Shown: piece after piece, positions 5,935 through 13,863 of the stretch | How the letters are laid out: every line of letters starts with the position of its first letter | Numbering within the stretch: position 1 is the first letter of the stretch | NCBI GenBank assembly: GCA_017411945.1 | Contig: JAFQPD010000035.1 | Coordinates: 1-13,863, forward strand | DNA length: 13,863 bases | Direction of reading: 5' to 3' | Origin: Mailhella sp. | GTDB lineage: Bacteria; Desulfobacterota; Desulfovibrionia; Desulfovibrionales; Desulfovibrionaceae | Position numbers and translations under genes: made by a program | Notes under the pieces: model-generated | Database searches by the model: none | What the model was told of the DNA's origin: nothing | Seen by the model: only the letters and a program-made list of their open reading frames with translations

Positions 5935-7443
5935 CTACCAGCCTCCGCCAAGGGCTACGCATACCTGAACGATGGCGGAAAGATGGGCCGCCCTCCTCTC
6001 CAGGAACTGCATCTGCGAGGAATATAGCGTCCGCTCCGCCTCCAGAACGTCGAGATACGGCGAATGCCCCGCCTCATACCGCTGCCGCGCCAGCTCTGCG
6101 GCTTTTTCCATGCGCCGTGCGGCAGCCTCGAGGCTTTGCGCCCCCTCCGCCATGCCGCTCTGGACGGCAAGGGCGTTCCTTATGTCCCGGAAGGCCTGCT
6201 GCACTGCCTTCTCATATCCTGCGGCCGCTTCGCGCATGGCAGATTCGCTCTGCCTCACGCTTCCCAGAGTTCGGCCGAAGGTCAAGAACGGCCAGTTCAC
6301 CACGCCGCCAAAGCTCCACGCCTCCGCCTCTCCGGAAAAAAGATCGCCCAGCTGCGCACTCTCCACGCCAAGGCTTCCCGTGAGGCTGATGCTCGGAAAA
6401 AAAGCCGCCCTCGCCGCCCCGACCTGAAAATGAGCCGCCCGCAGAGAGGCTTCGGCAGAAACGATGTCCGGCCTGCGGACCAGAAGCTCGGAAGGAAGTC
6501 CGGAAGGCAGCTGGGGCACGGCCGGCAGCGCGGCAAGCGTGCTCCCTCGCGCCACCCTTCCGGCATAGATCTCTTTTGGCGATGCCCCCGTGAGCAGAAG
6601 CAGCGCGCTCTCGGCCTGTTCGCGCCGGGCGCACACCTGTGCCAGGCTGTCTCGAAGAGCATCCGCCTGCGTGCGCGCGTTCAGGATATCCAATTCGCTG
6701 ACAGCTCCGCCTGCGAACAGAACTTCGTAAAGGGCGGCTGAACGCTCACGGGCATCCAGTGTCTTCTGCGTGAGTTCGAGCTGGGCATCACAGTTCAGCA
6801 GTTCGAAATACGCTGAACATACCTGCCCTGCAACGGAAAGCTCCAAAGCCTTCTGGGCCTCCTCGGCCGAAAGCAGGCTTTCCCGCGCCGCCGAAGCCGA
6901 ATTGCGCCACTTCCCCCAGATATCCAGCTCCCATGCCGCCTGCACCGCCCCAGACCATACAGTCCCCGTCCTAGACGGAGCGCGGGGCGACGAAGGAGGA
7001 CTTCCTTCCAGCATGCCTACGCGGCTTTCCAGTTCTCCCAGCTCTCTGGCCAGACCATGCATCTCGGAAGTCTCAAGGCTGGGGCGGCTCCGTGTTCCGC
7101 TCCCCTGCCCGGAAAATGTGGGAAAAAGTCCGCCCCGCACCTTGAGGAGCATAGCCCGCGCACTCTCCACACGGGCCAGCCCCTGCCCTATGTCCCGGTT
7201 GTTCTGCAGAGCCTGCCCGACGAGAGCATCGAGCCCTTTGTCCTGAAAGCGTTTCCACCACTGCCGGGAAAGCGCGGCATATTCCACTTCAGGGGCGGCA
7301 CAGTCCAGAACCGAAGGCTCACGCTTCGGCACAGGTTCGCACCAGGAGTCCGGAATATCCTGACGAGGCTGGCGATACTCAGGAGCCAGAGAGCATCCTG
7401 CCGTGAATGCCGCAAGGAAAAGCAGGGTTATCCAGGCGTTCAT
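5935..7443 (-). CDS. RND efflux outer-membrane factor lipoprotein (NodT/OprM type)
   Basis: This 502-residue TolC-like outer-membrane channel completes a tripartite drug pump. The signal peptide ends at lipobox TAGC with C17 as the lipidated residue, as in OprM/CmeC-type factors. Two outer-membrane efflux repeats follow. Recognisable pieces are WELDIWGKWRNS near residue 170, RRPDIVSAEASLRAAHFQVGAARAAFFPSISL near 330-360, and the YEAGHSPYLDVLEAERTLY block near 470. A Ser/Pro-rich insertion lies near 145-160. The ATG at 7443 has GGAGGAATC directly upstream and overlaps the permease stop by 4 bases, so the genes are translationally coupled. Its stop is TAG (5935-5937). It is the last gene of the operon, before the bidirectional terminator. 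Polarity from the amber codon upstream could lower its expression. Confidence 0.94.
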   Translation of the reverse strand: MNAWITLLFLAAFTAGCSLAPEYRQPRQDIPDSWCEPVPKREPSVLDCAAPEVEYAALSRQWWKRFQDKGLDALVGQALQNNRDIGQGLARVESARAMLLKVRGGLFPTFSGQGSGTRSRPSLETSEMHGLARELGELESRVGMLEGSPPSSPRAPSRTGTVWSGAVQAAWELDIWGKWRNSASAARESLLSAEEAQKALELSVAGQVCSAYFELLNCDAQLELTQKTLDARERSAALYEVLFAGGAVSELDILNARTQADALRDSLAQVCARREQAESALLLLTGASPKEIYAGRVARGSTLAALPAVPQLPSGLPSELLVRRPDIVSAEASLRAAHFQVGAARAAFFPSISLTGSLGVESAQLGDLFSGEAEAWSFGGVVNWPFLTFGRTLGSVRQSESAMREAAAGYEKAVQQAFRDIRNALAVQSGMAEGAQSLEAAARRMEKAAELARQRYEAGHSPYLDVLEAERTLYSSQMQFLERRAAHLSAIVQVCVALGGGW

Positions 7444-10400
7444 GATTCCTCCCTATGCCTACGGCGGCTGAACCATTCCGAAACACGCATGACCAGAACA
7501 TAAAAGTACGGCACAAGAAGCGGAGCCAGCACAGTCGCCGCCAGCATGCCGCATACCACGCTTACGCCAATGGAAACACGGCTGGCCGCTCCTGCGCCGG
7601 AACTGAAGACCAGCGGCAGGCAGCCGAGGATGAACGCTATGGACGTCATGATGATGGGGCGGAAGCGCAGGCGGGCGGCCTCTGCTGCGGCCTCTTCCAG
7701 CTCCATCCCCCTCCCCCGCAGCTCCACGGCGAACTCAACGATGAGGATGGCGTTCTTGCAGGCCAGGCCAAGCAGGGTGATGATGGCTACCTGAGTATAG
7801 ATGTCGTTGCTGAGTCCCGCCAGCCAATTGCCGAGTATGGCTCCGAACACTGCGAAAGGCACGGCGCTGAGTACGGCCAGCGGCAGGCTCCAGCGTTCAT
7901 ACTGAGCCGCGAGGATGAGAAATATCATGAGCAGGCTGAGCGCGAGCAGGCCGAAGTCGGTGCCGCCGTTCTCCACCTCCTGATAGGTCGTGCCCGACCA
8001 CGCATAGCTGTATCCCGAAGGAAGCGAGGCCGCCACGCGTTCCAGCGCCGCGATGGCCTGGCCGGAACTCACGCCCTGAGCCGGGCTCCCGGTCACCTTG
8101 GCGGAAAGGAGCCCGTTGAAATGCGTCACCATGGCCGGCCCTCCGCGCATCTCTGCCGACACAAGAGAGGTGACGGGGATCTGCCTGCCTGAAGACGACG
8201 CCACATAGAGAGAGCGCAGGCTGTCCGGCAGGCTCCTCCACTCGGCGCCGGCCTGCATCATGACTTTGAATGTTCGGCCAAGCATGTTGAAATCGTTGAT
8301 ATAGGTAGAACCAAGCGTAGCGCCGAGCGTATTGAACACCTGGGCTTCGTCCACGCCGAGCATCATGGCCTTCTCCTTGTCCAAAGTGACGAAGAGGCGC
8401 GGAGAGTCCACATTGAAGGAAGAGCTCACGCGGGCCAGCTCCGGCTGGGCCGAGGCTTCTTCGGCAAAGCGCGAAGCCACGGCCGCAAGCTCGAACGGAT
8501 CGCCGGAAGTCGTGAGCAGCTGCATCTCGAAGCCGCCGGTATTGCTCATGCCCATGATGGGCGGAGGATTGAAGGGAAGCACTGTGCCCTTGCTCTCCTT
8601 CAAGCCAAGCCCGTAAATATGCTTCAGCGTATCCTCAAGGCTTATGCCCAGCTTCTCTCGCACGCCCCAGGGCTTGAGCCGCACGAAAAGCGTGCCCGCA
8701 CTGGTGTCGAGAGAAGAATTGATGAGGTCGTAGCCGGACAGGCTGAGAACGTGCTCTACGGCTGGCAGGCGGCGTATCTCCTCGCTCACGTTCGTCACCA
8801 CGCCCTTCGTCTGAGGCAGGGCCGAGCCTTCAGGCAAGGATATGACGCACATGACAGAACCCTGATCTTCTTCAGGAACGAGCGTGGTGGGCACTCTGTC
8901 GAAAAGCAGGGCAGCTCCTGCACTGAGCAGGGCCAGCAGCCCCACTGAAGCCGCTCCTCGCCGAAGGAAGAAGCGTACCGCCCCCGTGAAAAGCTCCGTG
9001 GCTTTTTCGAACCCACTGTTGAACCAGCGGAAAGGGCGGGCCGGTTCACGATGTTCCGCTCGCAAAAGGAGGGAGCACAAAGCCGGGGTGAGCGTGAGTG
9101 CCACGATGCCGGAAATGACCACGGCTATGGCTATGGTCACGGCGAACTGCCGGTACATCACGCCGGCCAGTCCTCCGAGGAAGCCTACGGGGATGAATAC
9201 CGAACACAGGACGAGGACGATGGCGATGACGGCATAGGTCACTTCGCTCATGGCCGCCGTCACAGCGCCAGAGACGGAAAGCCCTTCCGTGCGGAGGACG
9301 CGTTCCACGTTCTCAAGTACGACGATGGCATCGTCCACCACCATGCCTATGGCCAGCACCAAGGCGAAAAGCGTGAGCGTATTGATGGAGAAATCCAGAG
9401 CCCAGACGCCTGCGAACGTGCCCACGAGAGAAATCGGCACGGCTATGCAGGGGATGAGAGTGGCCCTCCAGTCCTGAAGGAAGAGATAGACCACCGCAAA
9501 CACAAGGAGCATGGCTTCAAAAAGCGTGCGGACCACCTCTTCCACAGAAAGGCGCACGAAGACAGTGGTATCGTACGGAACAAGATAGCCTATGCCCGCC
9601 GGGAACAGCTTCGACTGCTCTTCCATGTATCTGGCCACGCGCTCTGCCGTTTCGAGGGCATTGCTCCCGGGAGCAAGAAATATGGCCAGCGGAACGGCAG
9701 TCGCACCGTCTATGGCGCAGGCGAAGTCGTAATTCTCCGCCCCCAGTTCCACGCGCCCTATGTCGCGCAGGCGGAGCACGCCTCCGTCAGGCTCGGCCCG
9801 CAGTATGATGCCGCCGAACTATTCCGGCGTCATGAGCCTGCCCTGCGACTGGAGCTGCCATGTCATGGACAGCCCGTCCGGCCCGGGCTGGGCTCCCACA
9901 CTGCCCAGGGAATACTGCGCATTCTGCGATTCCACAGCCTGCGCCACATCGCTGGTGCTTACGCCGAGCTGGGCCATGCGGAGCGGGTCCAGCCATATGC
10001 GCATGGCATAATCGCGCGCGCCCAGTATCTGGGCCTGCCCTATTCCGGGAACGCGCTTCAGGCCGTCCAGCAGGTTCACCAGCGCATAGTTGCTGAGAAA
10101 GGTGGCGTCGTAGCGGCCTTCTTCTGAATACAGAGCCACGATCTCCAAAATAGCCGGAGAAAAGGTGTCCACCGTCACGCCGTACTGCCGCACTATCTCC
10201 GGCAGCATGGGTTCGGCGGCCTGCACGCGGTTGTTCACGTTGACCTGCGCCATGCTGGCATCTGTGCCCACGGCAAAAGTCACGGATATCTGGAGCGAAC
10301 CGCTGGAGGAGCTGACCGAACTCATGTAGATCATGCCTTCCACACCATTTATCTGCTCTTCGATGGGCGTAGCCACAGTCTGCGCGATGACCTCGGGGCT

Positions 10401-10598
10401 GGCACCGGGATACTGTGCGCTCACTGTGATGGTTGGCGGGATGAGGTCGGGGTACTGCGCCACGGGAAGTTCCCTTATGGAAAGCAGGCCCGCAAGCACG
10501 ATGAAAATGGAAAGCACCATGGAAAGGACAGGACGCCTCAGGAAGAAATTGGGCTTGGGAGCCTGACTTCCCGAAGCGAGGGGCGAATATTCAGCCAT
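7440..10598 (-). pseudogene. RND efflux permease (AcrB/HAE1 type) with in-frame TAG
   Basis: This proton-driven inner-membrane efflux permease is 1052 codons long, normal for the family, but codon 260 is TAG (9821-9819). Both sides are in the same frame. The first 259 residues hold transmembrane helix 1 and the first porter subdomains. The rest begins F-G-G-I-I-L-R and holds the remaining porter, docking and membrane domains. Proton-relay residues are intact: D422/D423 in VVDDAIVVLENVER, K948 in LACKNAILIVEF and R980 in RPIIMTS. Homologues have Glu at codon 260 (E-E-F-G), so one G-to-T change from GAG explains the stop. No other disruption is seen. The ATG at 10598 has GGAGG 6 bases upstream and overlaps the adaptor gene by 8 bases. 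If TAG is read as stop, neither fragment should form a pump. Suppression, a very recent mutation or a sequencing error are the options. Confidence 0.9.
9819..9821 (-). other. In-frame amber codon interrupting the permease gene
   Basis: Minus-strand codons read CCG GAA TAG TTC GGC GGC. The frame continues unchanged for 792 further sense codons. A nearby GTG at 9779 has GGAGGC only one base or so before it, too close for good reinitiation, so separate production of the downstream fragment is doubtful. Confidence 0.95.
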
Positions 10599-11817
10599 GC
10601 CGTTCCTCCTTCCTGTCCGAAGCCCTTTCAGGATCAGGCTTGTCAAGCAAGGGAGCCGGAACATCTTCTGCCGGCTTCATGCCGCTGCCGCTTTTCTCCA
10701 ATGGCTTAGGGGCCACCTTCTGCCCTGCCCTGACCTTGTCCTGCCCCTGCACTATCACCCTCTGCCCTTCTTCCAGCCCGCTTTCCACAAGAAAGTCCGC
10801 ACCGAATGCCGGACCAAGCGTCACCGCCCGCCGTTCGGCCCTTGAGCCTTCGCCCAGCACATAGACGCATGGCCCGCTTTCCGTCTGCATGACGGCCTCC
10901 TGCGGAAGCATTATCGCCTTCAGCAGGCAAGCCCCTCCCACACGCACGGCCACGAACTGCCCGGGAAGGAGCTGACCCTGCGGGTTCGGGAAACGCGCCT
11001 TGGCCCTCACCGCGCTGGTCTCGGCATCCACCTGCGTATCGAGGAAGACGACCGAACCTTCTGCATCGTACTCCGCGCCTTCCAGAAGCCGCAGGCTCAC
11101 CGGCGAACCGTGCCCGTAGCTCTTCGCCCTGCCCTTGGCCTCCATGTCGCGCAGGGAAAACAGCTCCACGCTGGGCACGGCAAACTGCACGTCCATCGGG
11201 TCGTTCTGGTTGATGAAAGTCAGCGTGCTTTCCGGACTCACGAGACTGCCGACGGTGCTCACTTCGCGACTGGTCCAGCCGGAGAGCGGCGCGTCCACAC
11301 TGGTGTAGCCAAGGCGAATGCGGGCCTCATCCACCGCCGCCCTCGCCGACTCGACCTCGGCCTTCGCGCTGAGGAAGGCGGCCCGTGCGCTGTCGCGCTC
11401 CTGCTGGCTCACGGCATTGCTCCTGTAGAGCTTCTGCACGCGGAAGTTCTCGCGCCTTGCATTCTCAAGGCGGCTCATGGAAGAAGCGAGCTGGCCGCGG
11501 GCCTGTTCGAGAACAGCCCTGAACGGGGCAGGGTCTATCCTGAAAAGCGGAGCCCCCTTCTTCACCATAGCCCCTTCTTCGAAAAGCCTTTCCTGCAGTA
11601 TGCCCGTCACTTGCGGCTTCACCGCCGCCGAATGGCTGCCCACAGTCTGCCCCATGAACACGGCATAGATGGGCACGTCCGCACGCTCCATCGTCAGCAC
11701 AGTCACAAGGGGAGGAGGAAGCTGCCCCGCCTTACCGGCTGCTGTCTTTTTTTCTCCGTCACAGGCGGCAAGGCAGAAGCACAGGCCTGCCAGGCATCCC
11801 AGCATCAACATTCTCAT
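10591..11817 (-). CDS. RND efflux periplasmic adaptor lipoprotein (AcrA/MexA type)
   Basis: This 408-residue membrane-fusion protein links the inner-membrane permease to the outer-membrane channel. The signal peptide ends at lipobox LAAC with C19 lipidated. The order is typical: first half of the lipoyl-like domain (about 65-95, VKPQVTGILQERLFEEGAMVKKG), an alpha-helical hairpin (about 98-165), the second lipoyl half (about 168-195), then the beta-barrel and membrane-proximal domains (about 200-370). The tail of about 40 residues is Pro/Lys/Glu-rich and probably disordered. The ATG at 11817 follows AAGGAGG with 5-6 bases spacing. It is the first gene of a three-gene operon. No TetR- or MarR-type regulator is adjacent, unlike many acrAB loci, so control lies elsewhere. 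A CATAAT box on the minus strand (11874-11879) could be a -10, but I see no good -35. Confidence 0.94.
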   Translation of the reverse strand: MRMLMLGCLAGLCFCLAACDGEKKTAAGKAGQLPPPLVTVLTMERADVPIYAVFMGQTVGSHSAAVKPQVTGILQERLFEEGAMVKKGAPLFRIDPAPFRAVLEQARGQLASSMSRLENARRENFRVQKLYRSNAVSQQERDSARAAFLSAKAEVESARAAVDEARIRLGYTSVDAPLSGWTSREVSTVGSLVSPESTLTFINQNDPMDVQFAVPSVELFSLRDMEAKGRAKSYGHGSPVSLRLLEGAEYDAEGSVVFLDTQVDAETSAVRAKARFPNPQGQLLPGQFVAVRVGGACLLKAIMLPQEAVMQTESGPCVYVLGEGSRAERRAVTLGPAFGADFLVESGLEEGQRVIVQGQDKVRAGQKVAPKPLEKSGSGMKPAEDVPAPLLDKPDPERASDRKEERHG

Positions 11818-11848
11818 GGCAACCTCCTTGACCGTAAAGCCCGATGCA

Positions 11849-11876
11849 TTGACAAAACAGCGGGCGGCCGTAAATT
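11849..11876 (+). promoter_or_regulatory. Candidate promoter of the small glycine-zipper gene
   Basis: TTGACA (11849-11854), a perfect -35 consensus, is followed after 16 bp by TAAATT (11871-11876). It faces away from the efflux operon and would start transcription about 50 bases before the ATG at 11933. The same 103-bp gap must contain the pump promoter on the other strand, so the two units may share control. Confidence 0.5.
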
Positions 11877-11932
11877 ATGACGAACATTTCCTTCTTAATA
11901 CGGCGTGAAAAAAATCGTCCATGAGGTTCTGT

Positions 11933-12118
11933 ATGAGCAGCTTTATTTTCCGGGGATTCCTTATCGGCAGTTCTATAGGCGTCTTCGCCGTGCTTGCCGG
12001 CTTCATGAGGCCGGCCGAAGGCATCGTTTTCGGGGCGACCATGGGCCTGCTTGCCGGCCTGACCACGGCGAGGCTCCATGAAAAACGCATGGAAAAGCAG
12101 AGAAAAGAAAAGAATTGA
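11933..12118 (+). CDS. Small two-helix glycine-zipper membrane protein, unknown function
   Basis: This 61-residue protein is not one I recognise. It has two hydrophobic segments (about 4-24 and 29-45) joined by a short FMRPAE turn, then a highly basic, Lys/Arg/Glu-rich tail (46-61) that should stay in the cytoplasm. Glycines recur every fourth residue in both helices: G8, G12, G16 in the first and G30, G34, G38, G42 in the second. This is the glycine-zipper pattern that packs membrane helices tightly and often drives oligomerisation. I chose the ATG at 11933 because GAGG lies 6 bases upstream; the ATG at 11921 has no ribosome-binding site. A perfect -35 promoter and a strong terminator frame it as a single-gene unit, which argues that it is real. 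It diverges from the efflux operon. Confidence 0.72.
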   Translation: MSSFIFRGFLIGSSIGVFAVLAGFMRPAEGIVFGATMGLLAGLTTARLHEKRMEKQRKEKN

Positions 12119-12142
12119 CCGCTTCGGCCATTCCTTCGCGCA

Positions 12143-12176
12143 CGAAAAAAGCCCGTCCTGAGACGGGCTTTTTTCG
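12143..12176. terminator. Strong bidirectional intrinsic terminator
   Basis: A perfect 15-bp stem (12143-12157 with 12162-12176) closes a CTGA loop. A GC core GCCCGTC/GACGGGC is flanked by six A and six T, so both strands end in a U run. It serves the small plus-strand gene and the convergent coaBC operon. Confidence 0.95.
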
Positions 12177-12194
12177 TTGATTCTGCATATCGCT

Positions 12195-12983
12195 TCAGCG
12201 TTTGGCGCAGAAGCTCAGCATGCGGGCAAGGAAGGCCTGCGCCTGCCGGAAGGCGGACTCGTCGGCGGCCAGAGCCTGAGGGCGGGGGAGCTGCACGATG
12301 AGCCTGCCGTGCGCGCGCTCCTGACAGAAGGGCAGAAGAGACTTCGGCATGCCAAGGGCATCGCGGGTATCGGAACCGAAGAGCAGTATGACGCGCGGGT
12401 CGAGCAGCGTAACGCCGGACCAGAACAGCGAAGCCTCCGGCGAAAGCCCTTCTCCTGCCAGAGAAAAAGGCCAGAACACATGAGTTCCCGCCGGGTGGCG
12501 CAGTTCGGTGAGCATGCGAACGATGACGCGCCTGCGGGCCTCGTCGGGAGCGCCGACAAGGTCTTCCCCCAGCCCTGCGTAAGTCCAGAGCACCAAAGGG
12601 CGGGAAGGAAGGGGCCTGCGGTCTTTCAGGGCCAGCCACGCAGCAGGCCAGCGGCCCACGGGCAGAGCCCCAGGTGCGCCCAGAAGCGACTGCATGCCCC
12701 GCGACCTTGCCGTCTGCGGAGCGATGCGAGGCTGCGCCGCCTTGGCGGCAGGCCGAGGAGCGGCCTGAGAAGGGGGCTGGCTCCTCTGGGGAACGGGCTG
12801 TGCAGCGCGCCTGAGCTGGGCGGAGGCAGGGCGAGGAGCAGCAGAACGGGCCGCCTCTGCCGATTCCTCGGCAGGCTGACTCGGCCCGGCACGCAGTTCG
12901 AGGACACGCGCCTCATCTTCCAGAAGAAGCACGTTCAGCCCGGCCTTGAGCCAAGGCCGCACTATGGGAGCGTATCCTTTCAT
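12195..12983 (-). CDS. Uncharacterised protein downstream of coaBC; faint UDG-fold resemblance
   Basis: I do not recognise this 262-residue protein. Three parts are visible. An N-terminal module (1-31) contains a hydrophobic stretch LNVLLLEDEARVLEL. A linker (about 32-96) rich in Ala, Pro, Gln, Arg and Ser is probably disordered. A globular C-terminal part (about 100-262) follows. The C-terminal part has blocks ordered like the uracil-DNA glycosylase superfamily: LVLWTYAGLGEDLVG (130-144), LDPRVILLFGSDTRDALG (194-211) and LPRPQAL (232-238). They loosely resemble the family's GEAPG, LRPxVIxxLG and HPSxLL motifs. The catalytic residues are not there, so this is a weak fold guess. The ATG at 12983 lies 7 bases after the coaBC stop, so the genes are likely cotranscribed. 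There is no strong ribosome-binding site. It ends at a strong terminator. Confidence 0.75.
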   Translation of the reverse strand: MKGYAPIVRPWLKAGLNVLLLEDEARVLELRAGPSQPAEESAEAARSAAPRPASAQLRRAAQPVPQRSQPPSQAAPRPAAKAAQPRIAPQTARSRGMQSLLGAPGALPVGRWPAAWLALKDRRPLPSRPLVLWTYAGLGEDLVGAPDEARRRVIVRMLTELRHPAGTHVFWPFSLAGEGLSPEASLFWSGVTLLDPRVILLFGSDTRDALGMPKSLLPFCQERAHGRLIVQLPRPQALAADESAFRQAQAFLARMLSFCAKR

Positions 12984-12990
12984 ATCACCA

Positions 12991-13863
12991 TCACACGGAA
13001 AGCGTGCGCACCCAGTCTATGATGTTCCAGGCCACCTGCGGCTTGGGCATCTCGGGCCAGAGTTCTTCACGGCCCTGCACATCGGCCACATAGACACGGT
13101 TGGCGGCACGCACGAAGCCGTCGGCTATGCGGTTGCCCACTATCATATCTGCGCCTTTATACGAGAGCTTATGGCGCACGGCCGCACCAAGGGCTTCCAT
13201 GTCGGATGCGCTCTCGGCGGCAAAACCCACGATGACCTGACCTTCGCCGCGCTCTTCAGCGAGCGTGCGGAGTATGTCGGCATTGGGCAGGAAGTTCAGC
13301 GCGAATCCGTCCTCGGCCCTGTCCTTCTTGAATTTTCCCGGCCCGTGGGGTTCGGGGCTGAAGTCGGCCACGGCTGCAGTGAACACGCCCACCGTGGCGC
13401 TGGGCCAGTGCCTGCGGGCCGTTTCCAGCATCTGTTTCGCGCTGATGACATTATGGCGATGGAAGGAAGCATCCGTCGGCAGCCAGATGTCCACAGGGCC
13501 GCACACCGCATGCACTTCAGCGCCGCGAAGCCATGCGGCCACGGCTATGGATGCGCCCATGGAGCCCGTGGAGGCATTGGTCCAGAAGCGCACGTCGTCC
13601 CACGTCTCGCGTGTGGGGCCGAGCGTGAGCATGACGTTCTGGCCTTCCATATCCTGCGGAGTGAGAGCCTTGAGCGCGGCAAGGTAGATCATGCGCAGGT
13701 CGGCAAGGCGGCCCTTTCCTTCGTCGTGACAGGCGACCACGCCACTGTCCGGCCCGACGAAAATGAAGCCGCGCTCCTTCAGGGTCTCCACATTGGCCTG
13801 CGTGGCCGGATTGTTCCACATGCGCGGATTCATGGCCGGAGCCACCACGATGGGGCCGTCGAA
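12991..13863 (-). CDS. coaBC: Coenzyme A biosynthesis protein CoaBC, 3' part
   Basis: This is a bifunctional enzyme of coenzyme A synthesis. CoaB joins cysteine to 4'-phosphopantothenate and CoaC decarboxylates the product. The frame runs off the right edge, so the first part of CoaC, including its flavin-site His, is missing. About 290 residues are visible. The CoaC motif PAMNPRMW opens the segment, and the active-site Cys stands in GVVACHDEGKGR. The CoaB domain follows with LTLGPTRE, TNASTGSMG, CGPV, TAAVADF, the substrate Lys in KFKK, VGFAAES and ADMIVGN. CoaB motifs differ from E. coli (GPTRE for GGTRE, GSMG for GKMG), but the Asn needed for the acyl-cytidylate step (N-A-S-T-G) and the KxKK lysine remain. 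Activity is therefore expected. It is transcribed into the unknown gene 7 bases downstream. Confidence 0.95.
   Translation of the reverse strand, partial: FDGPIVVAPAMNPRMWNNPATQANVETLKERGFIFVGPDSGVVACHDEGKGRLADLRMIYLAALKALTPQDMEGQNVMLTLGPTRETWDDVRFWTNASTGSMGASIAVAAWLRGAEVHAVCGPVDIWLPTDASFHRHNVISAKQMLETARRHWPSATVGVFTAAVADFSPEPHGPGKFKKDRAEDGFALNFLPNADILRTLAEERGEGQVIVGFAAESASDMEALGAAVRHKLSYKGADMIVGNRIADGFVRAANRVYVADVQGREELWPEMPKPQVAWNIIDWVRTLSV

Noticed and set aside
9819..9821. Pyrrolysine insertion as the leading explanation of the TAG
   Set aside because: No pyl genes are visible here, the position is an ordinary Glu in the family rather than a methyltransferase active site, and the adjacent gene uses TAG as its stop. 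Kept only as a possibility.
9770..9830. Frameshift or gene fission in the permease
   Set aside because: The parts on both sides of the stop are in the same frame and the sequence between them (F-G-G-I-I-L-R) is continuous with the family, so only the TAG separates them.
9051..10127. Plus-strand open frame of 358 codons inside the permease gene
   Set aside because: His/Gly-rich antisense shadow of the RND permease, with no ribosome-binding site or domain.
12177..13022. Plus-strand open frame of 281 codons opposite the unknown gene and the coaBC end
   Set aside because: It starts inside or beside the terminator and mirrors the minus-strand genes. The minus-strand reading continues the coaBC operon with a 7-base gap and is preferred.
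1..13863. Mobile elements, prophage, CRISPR or defence genes
   Set aside because: No transposase or integrase motifs, no direct-repeat arrays, and no terminal inverted repeats were seen. The tRNA gene at the left edge shows no attachment-site copy in the window.

Overview
The window looks like a chromosomal, mostly housekeeping stretch from a Gram-negative bacterium with high-GC codon use. LPS-type acyltransferases and an RND efflux pump with an outer-membrane lipoprotein establish the two-membrane envelope. The styles of CoaBC (GPTRE, NASTGSMG), the TtcA-like protein and the RluB-like protein suggest Desulfovibrionaceae or a close relative. That placement is an inference made from memory of these families.

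Layout, left to right. (1) A minus-strand tRNA-Gln(CTG) gene at the edge, with its own promoter. (2) A minus-strand PAP2-like membrane protein (170-787) that has lost both catalytic histidines. It has a structured 5' leader and its own candidate promoter. (3) A minus-strand run rluB-like > pepA > ttcA-like (4144 down to 934). A compact hairpin lies between pepA and the ttcA-like gene, very close to the start of the latter. (4) Divergently, on the plus strand, two overlapping acyltransferase genes: a DUF374-type lysophospholipid acyltransferase and an LpxL/HtrB-type lipid A acyltransferase (4296-5866). They end in a bidirectional terminator. (5) A minus-strand tripartite RND efflux operon (11817 down to 5935): periplasmic adaptor lipoprotein, inner-membrane permease, outer-membrane factor, joined by 8-bp and 4-bp overlaps. 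The permease reading frame is complete except for one in-frame TAG at codon 260, where the family normally has Glu. (6) A small plus-strand gene diverging from the pump operon. It encodes a 61-residue protein with two glycine-zipper membrane segments and ends at a 15-bp bidirectional terminator. (7) On the minus strand, the 3' part of coaBC (entering from the right edge) followed by an unrecognised gene whose C-terminal half faintly resembles the uracil-DNA glycosylase fold.

Functionally, the acyltransferase pair and the PAP2-like protein belong to envelope lipid metabolism. rluB and the ttcA-like gene act on rRNA and tRNA, pepA acts in peptide turnover, and coaBC in coenzyme A synthesis. The pump operon would export small toxic molecules if the permease were made in full.

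I see no mobile element, phage gene, CRISPR array or defence locus. No stretch longer than about 150 bases lacks a gene. The points most worth a second look are the amber codon in the otherwise intact permease, the PAP2 pseudoenzyme with a possible pseudoknot leader, the small glycine-zipper protein, and the coaBC-linked unknown. I did not find a clearly new multi-gene system.
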